NCBI RefSeq assembly: GCF_019049855.1
Contig: NZ_JAHLSY010000011.1
Span: forward strand, 1-64,000
Reading direction: 5' to 3'
Source: Hydrogenophilus thiooxidans
GTDB taxonomy: Bacteria; Pseudomonadota; Gammaproteobacteria; Burkholderiales; Rhodocyclaceae
Length of the DNA: 64,000 nucleotides
Part shown: in pieces, positions 9,323-18,666 of the stretch
Layout of the letters: every line of letters begins with the position of its first letter
How positions within the stretch are numbered: position 1 is the stretch's first letter
Program-made: the position numbers and the translations under genes
Notes under the pieces: generated by a model
Databases searched by the model: none
Told to the model about the DNA's origin: nothing
What the model saw: only the letters and a program-made list of their open reading frames with translations

Positions 9323-9826
9323 CTAGTGCGTGCCGATTTCCAGCGGATAATCGGCCCAGCAATTGGGGGTTTCGAAAAGCCGGACGCGCGCCAGACGCAA
9401 ATGGCGGCCGTAGCGTGTGTGGAAATGGGGGGCCAGGGTTGTGAAAGCGATGCGCGCAAGGTTCTCGGCGGTGGGGATCACATCCAGACGCACGGTGCGG
9501 TGGTCCGGAAGCACCGCGGCGATTGCCTCGGCAATCGGATCTTCGTTCCAAACCAGCAACGCATGGTCCCAGCGGCTGACGAGTTGATCCCACGCGATCC
9601 GTTTGACGTCGCCGAAATCCATCACCATCCCCCGTTCGGGAGACCCTGGGGTTTGGTCGAGCACGCCGACGAGTGTCAGCTCAAGGACGTAGCGGTGGCC
9701 ATGAACGTGGCGGCAGAGGCTCCGGTGGTCCGGGATTCGGTGGCCCGCGTCGAACTCGAGCCGCCGGGTGATCGCAAATTCGGTCGTCTGCAGAGTGGAC
9801 TGATTCGGCGCCGCTTCGGTGGTCAC
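9323..9826 (-). CDS. queD: 6-carboxy-5,6,7,8-tetrahydropterin synthase family (QueD)
   Basis: QueD turns dihydroneopterin triphosphate into 6-carboxytetrahydropterin, the first committed step to 7-deazaguanines such as queuosine. The 167-aa protein has the zinc histidine in F-D-A-G-H-R, then L-C-R-H-V-H-G-H-R-Y, which supplies the catalytic cysteine region and the H-x-H zinc pair, and a late E-T-P-N-C substrate glutamate. It carries an N-terminal extension of about 17 residues. It lies 12 bp downstream of lysS. No other queuosine gene is visible here, so a general 6-pyruvoyl-tetrahydropterin-synthase-like role cannot be excluded. Confidence 0.88.
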   Translation of the reverse strand: MTTEAAPNQSTLQTTEFAITRRLEFDAGHRIPDHRSLCRHVHGHRYVLELTLVGVLDQTPGSPERGMVMDFGDVKRIAWDQLVSRWDHALLVWNEDPIAEAIAAVLPDHRTVRLDVIPTAENLARIAFTTLAPHFHTRYGRHLRLARVRLFETPNCWADYPLEIGTH

Positions 9827-9838
9827 AATGCTGCCCTT

Positions 9839-11344
9839 TCAGCCATGCGCTTCCGGACGCATCGCAGGGAAGAGGATCACGTCGCGGATGTTTGGCGAAT
9901 CGGTGAGCAGCATCACCAGTCGGTCGATCCCCACCCCACAGCCGCCCGTGGGGGGGAGGCCATACTCGAGCGCGCGAATGTAGTCGGCGTCGAAATACAT
10001 CGCTTCGTCATCCCCTGCCTCTTTCGCGCGCACTTGGGCGCGAAAGCGTTCGGCTTGGTCGTCGGGGTCGTTGAGTTCCGAAAAACCATTGGCGATCTCT
10101 CGCCCGGCGATGAAGAGTTCGAACCGTTCTGCGATCTCTGGGTTGGTGTCGCTGCGTCGCGCCAGCGGTGAGACTTCAGCGGGGTAGTCGACGATGAAGG
10201 TGGGGTCGAAGAGTTCGCTTTCGGTGGTTTCTTCGAAAAGCGCCAGTTGCAGCGCGCCCACCCCTTGCTCGGGGCGGGTTTCGACTCCCAATTCGTGGAG
10301 TTTTGCGCGTAACCAGTCGGGGTCGTTGAGCTGAGCCACCGACCAACCGGGATGGACGTGGTGAATGGCTTCGACGATCGTCATGCGCGCAAAGGGGCGA
10401 GAAAGGTCGAGGGTGCGCCCCTGATAGACGAACGTTTCGCTGCCGAGCGCCACCCGCGCGGCGTGGCGCAGCAACCCTTCGGTAAAGTCCATGATTTTGC
10501 GGTAGTCGGCGTACGCTTCGTAGAACTCCATCATCGTGAATTCCGGGTTGTGGCGCGGGCTCAACCCTTCGTTGCGGAAGTTGCGGTTGATTTCGAAGAC
10601 CTTCTCGAAGCCGCCCACCACCAACCGTTTGAGGTAGAGCTCTGGCGCGATGCGCAGATACATCGCCATATCGAGCGCGTTGTGGTGGGTGATGAACGGA
10701 CGCGCGTTCGCGCCGCCGGGGATCGGGTGGAGCATCGGCGTCTCCACCTCGAGGAACCCGTACTCGACCATGTAGTTTCGAATGGCCTGAATGAGGCGGC
10801 TGCGCGCGACAAACCGCAACCGTGTCTCTTCGCTCATGATGAGGTCGACGTAGCGTTGCCGATATTTGAGTTCTTGATCGGCGATCCCATGGTATTTGTC
10901 GGGGAGCGGTCGCAGGTTTTTCGTGAGCAACCGAATCGATTGGGCGTCAATGGTGAGTTCCCCGGTGCGCGTTTTGAAGAGCGTCCCCGAAACGCCGACG
11001 ATATCGCCGATGTCCCAATGTTTGAAGTCCGCGTAACGGTCCGCACCGACGGAATCCCTTGCGACATAGACCTGGATGCGGCCCGACATGTCCTGAAGGG
11101 TGATGAAGCTGGCTTTGCCCATCACCCGTTTGAGCATGATGCGGCCGGCAACGACTGCCGAAACGCGCAATTGCTCCAGTTCTTCCTGGCTTTTTTCCTC
11201 GTAGGCCTCCGCCAGTTTTGCGGCATAATGAAGGCGTTCGAAATCGTTGGGGTAGGTAGTGCCCTGTTCACGCAACGCGGCCAGTTTGCGCCGGCGCTCT
11301 TCCATCACGGTGTTGAGTTCGTGTTGAGCGGTGGATTCGTTCAT
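9839..11344 (-). CDS. lysS: lysine--tRNA ligase (class II)
   Basis: LysS charges tRNA-Lys. The 501-aa protein has an N-terminal OB-fold anticodon-binding domain (about 50-150, with [11 protein letters not shown]) and a class II catalytic core. Motif 1 is [18 protein letters not shown], motif 2 is [15 protein letters not shown], and motif 3 is G-C-G-V-G-I-D-R-L near the C-terminus. Length matches E. coli LysS (505). I chose the ATG at 11344 (M-N-E-S-T-A-Q-H); an in-frame start 45 bp further upstream is possible. It is the first gene of the minus-strand run that continues towards serB. Confidence 0.95.
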   Translation of the reverse strand: MNESTAQHELNTVMEERRRKLAALREQGTTYPNDFERLHYAAKLAEAYEEKSQEELEQLRVSAVVAGRIMLKRVMGKASFITLQDMSGRIQVYVARDSVGADRYADFKHWDIGDIVGVSGTLFKTRTGELTIDAQSIRLLTKNLRPLPDKYHGIADQELKYRQRYVDLIMSEETRLRFVARSRLIQAIRNYMVEYGFLEVETPMLHPIPGGANARPFITHHNALDMAMYLRIAPELYLKRLVVGGFEKVFEINRNFRNEGLSPRHNPEFTMMEFYEAYADYRKIMDFTEGLLRHAARVALGSETFVYQGRTLDLSRPFARMTIVEAIHHVHPGWSVAQLNDPDWLRAKLHELGVETRPEQGVGALQLALFEETTESELFDPTFIVDYPAEVSPLARRSDTNPEIAERFELFIAGREIANGFSELNDPDDQAERFRAQVRAKEAGDDEAMYFDADYIRALEYGLPPTGGCGVGIDRLVMLLTDSPNIRDVILFPAMRPEAHG

Positions 11345-11421
11345 CGTGCCAACCATTCGGGGAAAAGAGACCGACGCGAATTGTCGCACGCGGCGCCCCT
11401 TTGCGCAAAGTGAGGTGTGAA

Positions 11422-11882
11422 ATGGTGTTTTTTTGGCGTCTCTATCGTTGGGTCGAAGCGACTTTCTTCAATACGCTTACCATCTCGACGAGTTGATGAA
11501 CCGCAATTTGGATCGGGTAGCCGAAGTGGTCGAAGCGCTGCGTGGTTCCGTGGCGAAGGTGAAGGTGGCGCGCGAAGGCGTGGCCGCGTTCAATGGGCAA
11601 GTGGAAGAGATCATGGCGCGTGCCAAGGAAGCTCGCGGAATCGCCGACCTGATCCGCGACAACGCGGATCAGACGAACCGACGGCTCGACCACGCAGTGA
11701 CCGAAACGCGGCGTTTCCGCGACCGTGTCCAAGCCATTCTCACGGAAATGGCGGCAGAGGGTATCGACATTTTCGACCGCAACTATCCCCTTGCCGATAT
11801 CGCGATGCCGATTCACGTCAATGGCCGCTTGTGGGGCAACGTTCGGGTCGGTCTCCCCATCCCCGTACTGCTGGAACAATGA
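11422..11882 (+). pseudogene. decayed methyl-accepting chemotaxis protein (internal deletions and frameshift)
   Basis: An ATG at 11422 with a ribosome site (GAGG at 11413) opens [20 protein letters not shown], the typical first residues of a group of membrane chemoreceptors, but this frame stops at 11496. A second frame continues to 11882 with a coiled segment, then G-I-D-I-F-D-R-N-Y joined directly to M-P-I-H-V-N-G-R-L-W-G. In related receptors, as I remember them, those last two segments are separated by about 80 residues. The membrane, HAMP and signalling hairpin parts are absent. I read this as the remains of one receptor after several deletions. The 149-codon second frame could be opened by a TTG at 11433, but a functional product seems unlikely. 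Confidence 0.65.
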
Positions 11883-11951
11883 AACCGCATCGCGGCTTGA
11901 GCCATCGGAGGGTCCTCTCCGCGTCTTAACCGCTCTTTTGCCATAACTTTC

Positions 11952-11979
11952 TTGCGCCTATGCTGTTTCCTACTATAAT
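11952..11979 (+). promoter_or_regulatory. sigma70-type promoter of the glycogen operon
   Basis: TTGCGC at 11952-11957 and a perfect TATAAT at 11974-11979 are separated by 16 bp. They lie 34 bp before the glgC start and after the decayed receptor gene. The -10 match is strong and the -35 match is fair. No operator is obvious. Confidence 0.6.
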
Positions 11980-12013
11980 GAAAAGAATGATGAGACGATA
12001 ATGGCAATAGGCT

Positions 12014-13309
12014 ATGGCCGAAGCGACTGACCAAAACGGCTCGACAACACCGGTTCCCATTTTGCGCCAGGTTTTCGCAGTAGTTCTTGCTGGAGGGGAG
12101 GGGAATCGCCTGAAGCACCTCACGCGCTGGCGCGCCAAGCCTGCGGTTCCTTTTGGCGGAAAGTACCGAATCATCGATTTCCCATTGTCGAATTGCGTCA
12201 ATTCCGGGATTTCGCGCGTTGCGGTTCTCACACAGTACAAGGCCCAATCGCTGATTCGCCACCTTCAGCGGGCGTGGAATTTTCTCCGCCACGAAGTCGG
12301 GGAGTTCATCGAGATCGTCCCTGCGCAGCAACGGATGGGGAAGGAGTGGTATCTGGGCACCGCTGACGCGGTGGCACAAAATCTCGATCTGTTGCGCCGC
12401 CACCGTCCCCGTTACATCCTCATTCTGGCCGGCGATCACGTCTATACGATGGACTACGCGCGGATGCTCGCCAGCCACGTCGAACGACGTGCGGAAATCA
12501 CCATCGCGTGCATTCCCGTGCCGCTTGCGCAAGCCTCCCATTTCGGGGTGATGGCGGTGGATGAGGAGAACCGAGTAGTCTGCTTCGTGGAAAAGCCATC
12601 GCAGCCGGAGCCGATTCCTGGCCAGCCAGAGATCGCGCTGGCGTCGATGGGTATCTATCTCTTCGACGCGGAATATCTCTATGCGCTTCTTCTCGAAGAT
12701 CGCGACCGTGCCGATTCCACCCACGATTTCGGGCGCGATCTCATCCCGTATGCGTTGCAGCGGGGCGATCGCCTTTTTGCCTACCGTTTCGTCAATGAAG
12801 CGGGAAAGCCCGACTACTGGCGCGACGTGGGGACGATCGAATCGTACTGGCGAGCCAACATGGATCTCTGCGCGATCGAGCCGCCGCTCAACCTCTACGA
12901 TCGCAACTGGCCGATTTGGACCTACCAGGCGCAGCGGCCGCCAGCGAAATTCGCATTCGACGACGAGGGGCGGCGCGGCATGGCGGTGGACTCCCTCGTC
13001 TCCGCCGGTTGCATCCTCTCCGGCGCGGTCGCGCGCCGTTCGGTTCTCTTTACCAATACTTTCTTGCACAGTTATTCGACGGTGGAGGAATCGGTGCTGC
13101 TACCCAATGTCGAAGTGGGGCGGCATGCGAAGATTCGCCGCGCGATCATCGACAAACATTGCCGCATCCCGCCAGGGATGGAGATCGGTTTCGATCGGGA
13201 AGCCGATCGTGAACGATTCTACTGCTGCCCCCAATCGGGTCTGGTCGTCGTCACGCCGGAAATGCTTGGCCAATCGTTTCGCCACTACGATCCGCAGGAG
13301 GATTTCTGA
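12014..13309 (+). CDS. glgC: glucose-1-phosphate adenylyltransferase (ADP-glucose pyrophosphorylase)
   Basis: GlgC makes ADP-glucose from ATP and glucose 1-phosphate, the committed step of bacterial glycogen synthesis. The 431-aa protein has the nucleotide-binding V-V-L-A-G-G-E-G-N-R-L and the allosteric/nucleotide segment K-P-A-V-P-F-G-G-K-Y-R-I-I-D-F in the first 60 residues. W-Y-L-G-T-A-D-A-V near 115, the I-L-A-G-D-H-V-Y active aspartate near 140, and F-V-E-K-P near 193 follow. A left-handed beta-helix C-terminal domain is visible. The family is usually controlled by glycolytic intermediates. It is the first gene of the operon and its stop codon shares one base with the next start. Confidence 0.95.
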   Translation: MAEATDQNGSTTPVPILRQVFAVVLAGGEGNRLKHLTRWRAKPAVPFGGKYRIIDFPLSNCVNSGISRVAVLTQYKAQSLIRHLQRAWNFLRHEVGEFIEIVPAQQRMGKEWYLGTADAVAQNLDLLRRHRPRYILILAGDHVYTMDYARMLASHVERRAEITIACIPVPLAQASHFGVMAVDEENRVVCFVEKPSQPEPIPGQPEIALASMGIYLFDAEYLYALLLEDRDRADSTHDFGRDLIPYALQRGDRLFAYRFVNEAGKPDYWRDVGTIESYWRANMDLCAIEPPLNLYDRNWPIWTYQAQRPPAKFAFDDEGRRGMAVDSLVSAGCILSGAVARRSVLFTNTFLHSYSTVEESVLLPNVEVGRHAKIRRAIIDKHCRIPPGMEIGFDREADRERFYCCPQSGLVVVTPEMLGQSFRHYDPQEDF

Positions 13310-15009
13310 TGGGCAATCGGTTGGGGGTGGCACTGCTCTGGCATCTGCATCAGCCCTATTACAAAGAGCCGGACGGGCGCTACCGTTTGCCGTGGGTCTA
13401 CCTCCATGCCATCAAGGACTACGGCGAGATGGCGGCGCATCTCGAAGCACATCCGGCGGCGAAAGCGACGGTCAATTGGACGCCAACCCTCTTGACCCAG
13501 TTGTCCGATTACGCTGTGCGCCTTGCCCGTTTGCTCGACCATGGCGAACCGGTCGGTGACCGCCTGCTCGACTGGCTGAGCGGTGCTGTACCGCTTCCGG
13601 AGGATCTCGAAGGCAGACGTCAAGTGGTTCAAGCGTGCCGCCGCGCCAATCCACCGACGATGGTCCATCCCCATCCCCACTTTCACCACCTCCTGGCTTG
13701 GGTCGAGGAGGTGGGGTTCGGTTGCTGTTGCGAGCGGTTGCGTTATCTCAACGATCAGTTCCTCTACGATCTCCTCACTTGGTACCACCTGGCTTGGTGC
13801 GGGGTGTCGCTGCGGCAAAAGGAGCCGACGCTGCACAGACTCGCCGCGCAAGCAGTTGCTTTTTCTGAGGAAGATCGGCGCGCGTTGGTGCGCGTCATCG
13901 CCGAGACGATCGCAACGCTCCCCGAGCGCTATCGGCGACTTGCCGAACGCGGACAGATCGAACTTTCTTTGACCCCTTACGGCCATCCGATCGCGCCGCT
14001 GCTCCTCGATTTTGCCGCGGCGCATGAAAGCCGTCCCCAAGATCCGCTCCCAGAGAAGAAGTATCCGGGCGGCGCGGAACGCCTGCGCTGGCATCTGAAT
14101 GCCGGTTTCGCGCTGTTCGAGGAGCTGTTCGGCTTCAGACCGAACGGTCTTTGGCCTGCCGAAGGGGCGATTTGCGAGCGTTCGCTCGCGCTTTTTGCCG
14201 AATACGGTGTGAAGTGGTGCGCAAGTGGCGAAAAGGTGTGGTTCGCATCGGCGCAGGCAAGCGGCTGGGACACCGACTATCTGGCGAGCAAGCACGGGCT
14301 CTTTGCGCCGATCGCCTGGCGCGATCGGCCGCTCCGCCTTTTTTTCCGCGACGACGGTCTGTCCGACATGATCGGATTCACCTACCAGCATTGGCGCGCC
14401 GAAGACGCGGTAGAACACCTGGTGGCCGCGCTCGAGCGAATTGCTGCCAGCTATGGCCCGGAAGCGGGCGAGCATACGGTCCTCATCGCGCTCGATGGGG
14501 AAAATGCCTGGGAGTACTACCCGAACAACGGCTGGGATTTCCTCACGCTCCTTTATGAGCGGCTAAGCCACCACCCGAAACTTGTGATGCGTACCGTCAG
14601 CGAGGCGGTCGCGGCACGGCACGAACCGAATCGCCTGGAACGGGTCCGCGCAGGCAGCTGGGTTCAGGGCAACCTGGCCACGTGGATCGGCAGCGACGCG
14701 AAAAATCGTGCGTGGGCTGCGCTGGTTGCGCTCAAAGAGGCGATCGACGCGCGGTGGTCGACGTGGGACGAAGCGCGACGTGCGGTGGTTGCCCAGCAGC
14801 TTGCTTATTGTGAGGCGTCGGATTGGTTCTGGTGGTTTGCTGACCACAATCCCTTGGAGGCGGTCACCGAGTTCGATTTCCTTTTCCGCGCGCATCTTGC
14901 CGAGGCGTACCGTTTGCTCGGTTCGGCGCCGCCGGAAGCGCTCGCGCAGCCATTTGCGACCGGAGGGGGGGCTGCGGAGCTGGGAGGGACGATGCAGCGC
15001 GCACAATGA
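13309..15009 (+). CDS. glycoside hydrolase family 57 protein (alpha-glucan-acting enzyme)
   Basis: A 566-aa GH57 protein. It begins with the family signature L-L-W-H-L-H-Q-P-Y-Y near residue 10, has N-W-T-P-T-L near 62, and carries the likely nucleophile glutamate in L-W-P-A-E-G-A near 285. A further catalytic aspartate candidate lies in F-F-R-D-D-G-L-S-D near 345. GH57 members cleave or transfer alpha-1,4 or alpha-1,6 glucan bonds. Which activity this one has (amylase, glucanotransferase or debranching-type) cannot be told from sequence alone. Its place between glgC and malQ argues for a role in glycogen or maltodextrin turnover. The glgC TGA and its ATG overlap as TGATG. Confidence 0.88.
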   Translation: MGNRLGVALLWHLHQPYYKEPDGRYRLPWVYLHAIKDYGEMAAHLEAHPAAKATVNWTPTLLTQLSDYAVRLARLLDHGEPVGDRLLDWLSGAVPLPEDLEGRRQVVQACRRANPPTMVHPHPHFHHLLAWVEEVGFGCCCERLRYLNDQFLYDLLTWYHLAWCGVSLRQKEPTLHRLAAQAVAFSEEDRRALVRVIAETIATLPERYRRLAERGQIELSLTPYGHPIAPLLLDFAAAHESRPQDPLPEKKYPGGAERLRWHLNAGFALFEELFGFRPNGLWPAEGAICERSLALFAEYGVKWCASGEKVWFASAQASGWDTDYLASKHGLFAPIAWRDRPLRLFFRDDGLSDMIGFTYQHWRAEDAVEHLVAALERIAASYGPEAGEHTVLIALDGENAWEYYPNNGWDFLTLLYERLSHHPKLVMRTVSEAVAARHEPNRLERVRAGSWVQGNLATWIGSDAKNRAWAALVALKEAIDARWSTWDEARRAVVAQQLAYCEASDWFWWFADHNPLEAVTEFDFLFRAHLAEAYRLLGSAPPEALAQPFATGGGAAELGGTMQRAQ

Positions 15010-15034
15010 CGATTCGCCAAAAAAGGGGGGGAGG

Positions 15035-16465
15035 ATGGTCCGGGAATGGCTGGAGCGGCGCGCAGCGGGGGTGCTGCTGCACCCCACAGCGCTTGCGGGG
15101 GACGACGGACTCACCGAAGCGCGGGTGCGCGCGTTCGTTGCGTGGATGGCGCAGGCGGGGCTGCGGTTGTGGCAGATCCTGCCGATCCATCCGCCGCGTC
15201 ACGTCTCTCCTTACGAGTGCGTGACCAGTTTCGCGGTGAATGAGCGGCTTTTTGCCGCCGAGTGGTTGCAGCGCACCTTGCCGCCGCAGGAGACGGTGGA
15301 ATCGGCGCTGCAGGGCGAGGTTTGGCTGAGCGGAGAGAGCGGTCTGGCCTCGCCGGGGCTTGCCCCTTTTGCGCCGGTAATCGCGCGTGAGCGGGTGAAA
15401 TACGCGCTCTTTTGTTATTATGCGCACCAATTCCCGGATCGCCCATTCTGGGCATGGCCGCCTGATCTGGCGCTGTTTCGGGAGGACGAACAGCTCCCCC
15501 CCGAAGCGCGCGGTTGGTTGACGGCGAAAATGGCGCGGCTCCTTGCTGCCGAGCGCGCATGGCAGCAGGTCCTGGCGCTGGTTCATGAGGCGGGCATCTG
15601 GGTAGTCGGTGATCTCCCTTTTTTCGTCGCGGCCAATAGCGCCGACGTTTGGGGCAACCGCGCTTACTTTTTGCTGCAATCCGATGGCTCCCCCGCTTTT
15701 GTTGCCGGGGTTCCGCCAGACTATTTCAGCGCCAGCGGTCAGCGCTGGGGGAATCCCCAGTACGACTGGGGCATGCTGCGCGAGACCGAATTTGGCTGGT
15801 GGCGCGCCCGGCTCGCCGCTCAATTGTCGTGGTGCGACGGGGTACGGTTGGACCATTTTCGCGGTTACCAAGCGGTCTGGTCGATCCCGGAAGACGCGCC
15901 GACAGCCGAGACGGGCTGCTGGGTGCCGGTTCCGGGTGACGCGCTCTTTGCGCGCGTTCGCACCGATTGCGGCGGCGAACCGCTGCCGTTCATCGCCGAG
16001 GACCTCGGGATCATCACCGACGAGGTGCGCGCGCTCCAAGCGGCATTCCATCTCCCCGGCATTTCGGTGTTGCAGTTCGGCTTCGACGGTCTGCCGGGTA
16101 ATCCCCATGCGCCACACGCGATTCCCGAATGGCAGTGGGTGATGACCGGGACGCACGACAACGCGACGACGCTCGAGTGGTGGAACGGGATCGAGGATGG
16201 GGGCTATCGCGAGTGGATCCTGGCGCAGTTGCCTCATAGCGACGATCCGATGCCGTGGCCGATGATCGACGCGGCGCTGGCAAGCCGCGCACGCTGGGCG
16301 GTGATCCCGATTGCCGATTGGCTCGGTTTGGGGGCTGAGGCGCGCTTCAACGTTCCGGGCACGGTGAATGAGCGCAATTGGCGTTGGCGGGTTCCGGAAG
16401 GGGCGTTGCGTGTCGAACTGGCACAGCGCATCCGCGACCGCGTCGAACGCTTTGCGCGCGGCTGA
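15035..16465 (+). CDS. malQ: 4-alpha-glucanotransferase (amylomaltase, short form)
   Basis: MalQ transfers 4-alpha-glucan chains between maltodextrins and releases glucose. This 476-aa enzyme has the length of the short GH77 type. GH77 signatures are W-Q-I-L-P-I-H-P near residue 45, S-P-Y-E-C near 58, D-L-P-F-F-V-A-A-N-S-A-D-V-W near 195 (with the family Y/F-V-A, S-A-D-V-W pattern), V-R-L-D-H-F-R-G nucleophile aspartate near 272, I-A-E-D-L-G acid/base glutamate near 325 and G-T-H-D-N near 372. The ATG at 15035 follows a GGGGGGGAGG ribosome site. An open frame upstream overlaps the GH57 gene and has no homology. It works on the short chains released in glycogen breakdown. Confidence 0.93.
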   Translation: MVREWLERRAAGVLLHPTALAGDDGLTEARVRAFVAWMAQAGLRLWQILPIHPPRHVSPYECVTSFAVNERLFAAEWLQRTLPPQETVESALQGEVWLSGESGLASPGLAPFAPVIARERVKYALFCYYAHQFPDRPFWAWPPDLALFREDEQLPPEARGWLTAKMARLLAAERAWQQVLALVHEAGIWVVGDLPFFVAANSADVWGNRAYFLLQSDGSPAFVAGVPPDYFSASGQRWGNPQYDWGMLRETEFGWWRARLAAQLSWCDGVRLDHFRGYQAVWSIPEDAPTAETGCWVPVPGDALFARVRTDCGGEPLPFIAEDLGIITDEVRALQAAFHLPGISVLQFGFDGLPGNPHAPHAIPEWQWVMTGTHDNATTLEWWNGIEDGGYREWILAQLPHSDDPMPWPMIDAALASRARWAVIPIADWLGLGAEARFNVPGTVNERNWRWRVPEGALRVELAQRIRDRVERFARG

Positions 16466-16477
16466 GCAGGGAGGGGG

Positions 16478-18664
16478 GTGTTGAGCGAACTGGAGCCCGT
16501 TTGGCAGGCATTGAACGCTGGAACGGTCCACGACCCTTTCCGCGGGTTGGGGTGGCGCATCGAAGAAGGGGATCACTGGGCGCTTTACGAGTGGCTGCCA
16601 ACGGCAACCGCGGTCGAGGTGGGGGGTAAGCGGTTGGCAATGGTCGCGCCAGGGGTGTGGCGCGCTCGTTTCACGGCAGACGAGCGGAAAACGCTGTTGC
16701 CCCACCATACGGTGCGCTGGCAAGAGGGCGACGAAATGTGGCACAGCGTCGTTTCGCCCTGGACTTTTCCCACGTTGCTTGGCGCGTTGGACTGTTACCT
16801 CATCGGGATCGGCGAGCATTGGCGGTGGTGGGAGAAGTTGGGGGCGCACTGCGTCGAGATCGACGGTGTGGCGGGTGTCCATTTTGCCGTTTGGGCGCCC
16901 AACGCCGAACGGGTTTCGGTGGTTGGGGACTTCAACCAATGGCACGGGTTGCGCCATCCGATGCGCGTATTGGGCAGCAGCGGAATCTGGTCGCTTTTCA
17001 TTCCAGGTCTTACTGTTGGGGATCGCTATCGATTCGAGATCCGCACCCGTTCGGGAGCGATCGTCACCAAGAGCGACCCATCGGGACAGTGGTTCGAACT
17101 GCGGCCGCAAAATGGTTCGAAGGTGTGGCGCAGCCGTTATACCTGGGGCGATGAAGCGTGGTTGGCCGCGCGAAACGCCTGGGATCCCTACCACGAGCCG
17201 ATCGCGATCTACGAGGTCCACGCCGGTTCCTGGATGCGACACGCCGACGGTCGTTTCTACACTTACCGCGAACTGGCCGAGCGGCTGATCCCATACGTGC
17301 AGTCGTTGGGTTTTACCCATATCGAACTCCTGCCCCTTGCCGAGCATCCGCTCGACGAGTCGTGGGGGTATCAGGTGACCGGCTTTTACGCACCGACCAG
17401 TCGCTACGGCACCCCGGACGATCTCAAAGCGTTCGTCGATGCGGCGCATCAAGCGGGGATCGGCGTGATCCTCGACTGGACGCCCGCCCATTTCCCGAAA
17501 GACGAATGGGCGCTTGCCCGCTTCGACGGTACGGCGCTCTTCGAACATGAGGATCCCCGCTTGGGCGAACATCCCGACTGGGGGAGTCTGATTTTCAATT
17601 ATGGTCGCCATGAGGTGCGCAATTTCCTGATCGCCAACGCGCTCTTTTGGCTCGTCGAATACCACTTCGACGCGTTGCGGGTCGATGCGGTAGCCTCGAT
17701 GCTTTACCTGGACTATTCGCGTCGCCCTGGGGAGTGGTTGCCCAACCATTACGGTGGGCGTGAAAATCTCGACGCGATCGAATTCTTGCGTCGTTTGAAT
17801 ACGCTGATCCACGCCGAGGTTCCTGGCGCGTTGGTGTTCGCCGAAGAGTCCACTGCCTGGCCGATGGTGTCGCGTCCAGTATGGATGGGGGGGCTTGGCT
17901 TTTCGTTCAAGTGGAACATGGGGTGGATGCACGACACGTTCGCTTATTTCGCGCACGATCCCCTCTTTCGCCGTTACCATCAGGAGAAACTCACCTTCTC
18001 TCAGTGGTATGCCTACAATGAGAATTTCGTCCTTGCGCTCTCGCACGACGAAGTGGTGCACGGCAAGGGATCGCTCGTGGCGAAAATGCCCGGGGACGCC
18101 GACGCGAAACGGGCGCAGGTGCGACTTTTGCTGGCGTGGCAGTGGTGGCACCCTGGCAAAAAACTCCTCTTCATGGGGGGGGAGTTTGCGCAGTGGCGTG
18201 AGTGGAGCGAACGGCGCGAACTCGATTGGGGGTTGCTTGCCGAGGCGGGGCACCGTGGCGTGCAACGGTGGGTTGCCGATCTCAACACGACCTACCGTGC
18301 GCTGGGCGCGCTGCATGACTTCGATTGTGACGCAGAGGGCTTTGAGTGGGTCGATTGTCACGACGCGGAGCAGTCGGTGATCGCTTTCTTGCGTAAGGGA
18401 AGAAAGGGGGAGGTTGTGTTGGCGGTGCTCCATTTCACGCCGCTGACGCGAACGAACTATCGGGTGGGGGTGCCGTTCGGTGGACTCTGGCGCGAGCGGT
18501 TGAACAGCGACAGCCGCTTCTACGGAGGAAGTGACGTCGGCAATTGCGGCGCTGTACGGGCCGAAGCGGTTCCGTGGCACGGCTTTCCGTACAGCGTCGC
18601 GCTGACGCTTCCGCCGTTTGGCGCGCTTCTGCTGCAACCGGTTGGAAGAGAAGAGGAGGGGTAG
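16478..18664 (+). CDS. glgB: 1,4-alpha-glucan branching enzyme
   Basis: GlgB cuts an alpha-1,4 chain and reattaches it by an alpha-1,6 bond, which creates glycogen branches. At 728 aa it matches E. coli GlgB. It has two N-terminal carbohydrate-binding-like modules (V-H-F-A-V-W-A-P-N-A near 130) and a GH13 barrel. The barrel shows G-V-I-L-D-W-T-P-A-H-F near 335, the nucleophile in A-L-R-V-D-A-V-A-S-M near 400, the acid/base glutamate in V-F-A-E-E-S-T-A near 455 and L-S-H-D-E-V near 520. The start is GTG at 16478 (TTG at 16481 is the alternative) just after a GGGAGGGG ribosome site. Confidence 0.95.
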   Translation: MLSELEPVWQALNAGTVHDPFRGLGWRIEEGDHWALYEWLPTATAVEVGGKRLAMVAPGVWRARFTADERKTLLPHHTVRWQEGDEMWHSVVSPWTFPTLLGALDCYLIGIGEHWRWWEKLGAHCVEIDGVAGVHFAVWAPNAERVSVVGDFNQWHGLRHPMRVLGSSGIWSLFIPGLTVGDRYRFEIRTRSGAIVTKSDPSGQWFELRPQNGSKVWRSRYTWGDEAWLAARNAWDPYHEPIAIYEVHAGSWMRHADGRFYTYRELAERLIPYVQSLGFTHIELLPLAEHPLDESWGYQVTGFYAPTSRYGTPDDLKAFVDAAHQAGIGVILDWTPAHFPKDEWALARFDGTALFEHEDPRLGEHPDWGSLIFNYGRHEVRNFLIANALFWLVEYHFDALRVDAVASMLYLDYSRRPGEWLPNHYGGRENLDAIEFLRRLNTLIHAEVPGALVFAEESTAWPMVSRPVWMGGLGFSFKWNMGWMHDTFAYFAHDPLFRRYHQEKLTFSQWYAYNENFVLALSHDEVVHGKGSLVAKMPGDADAKRAQVRLLLAWQWWHPGKKLLFMGGEFAQWREWSERRELDWGLLAEAGHRGVQRWVADLNTTYRALGALHDFDCDAEGFEWVDCHDAEQSVIAFLRKGRKGEVVLAVLHFTPLTRTNYRVGVPFGGLWRERLNSDSRFYGGSDVGNCGAVRAEAVPWHGFPYSVALTLPPFGALLLQPVGREEEG

Positions 18665-18666
18665 CG

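Noticed and set aside
14864-18637. A 1257-codon open frame on the minus strand across malQ and glgB
   Set aside because: It runs antisense through two genes with full catalytic motifs, has biased composition (Pro, Arg, His), and no recognisable domain.
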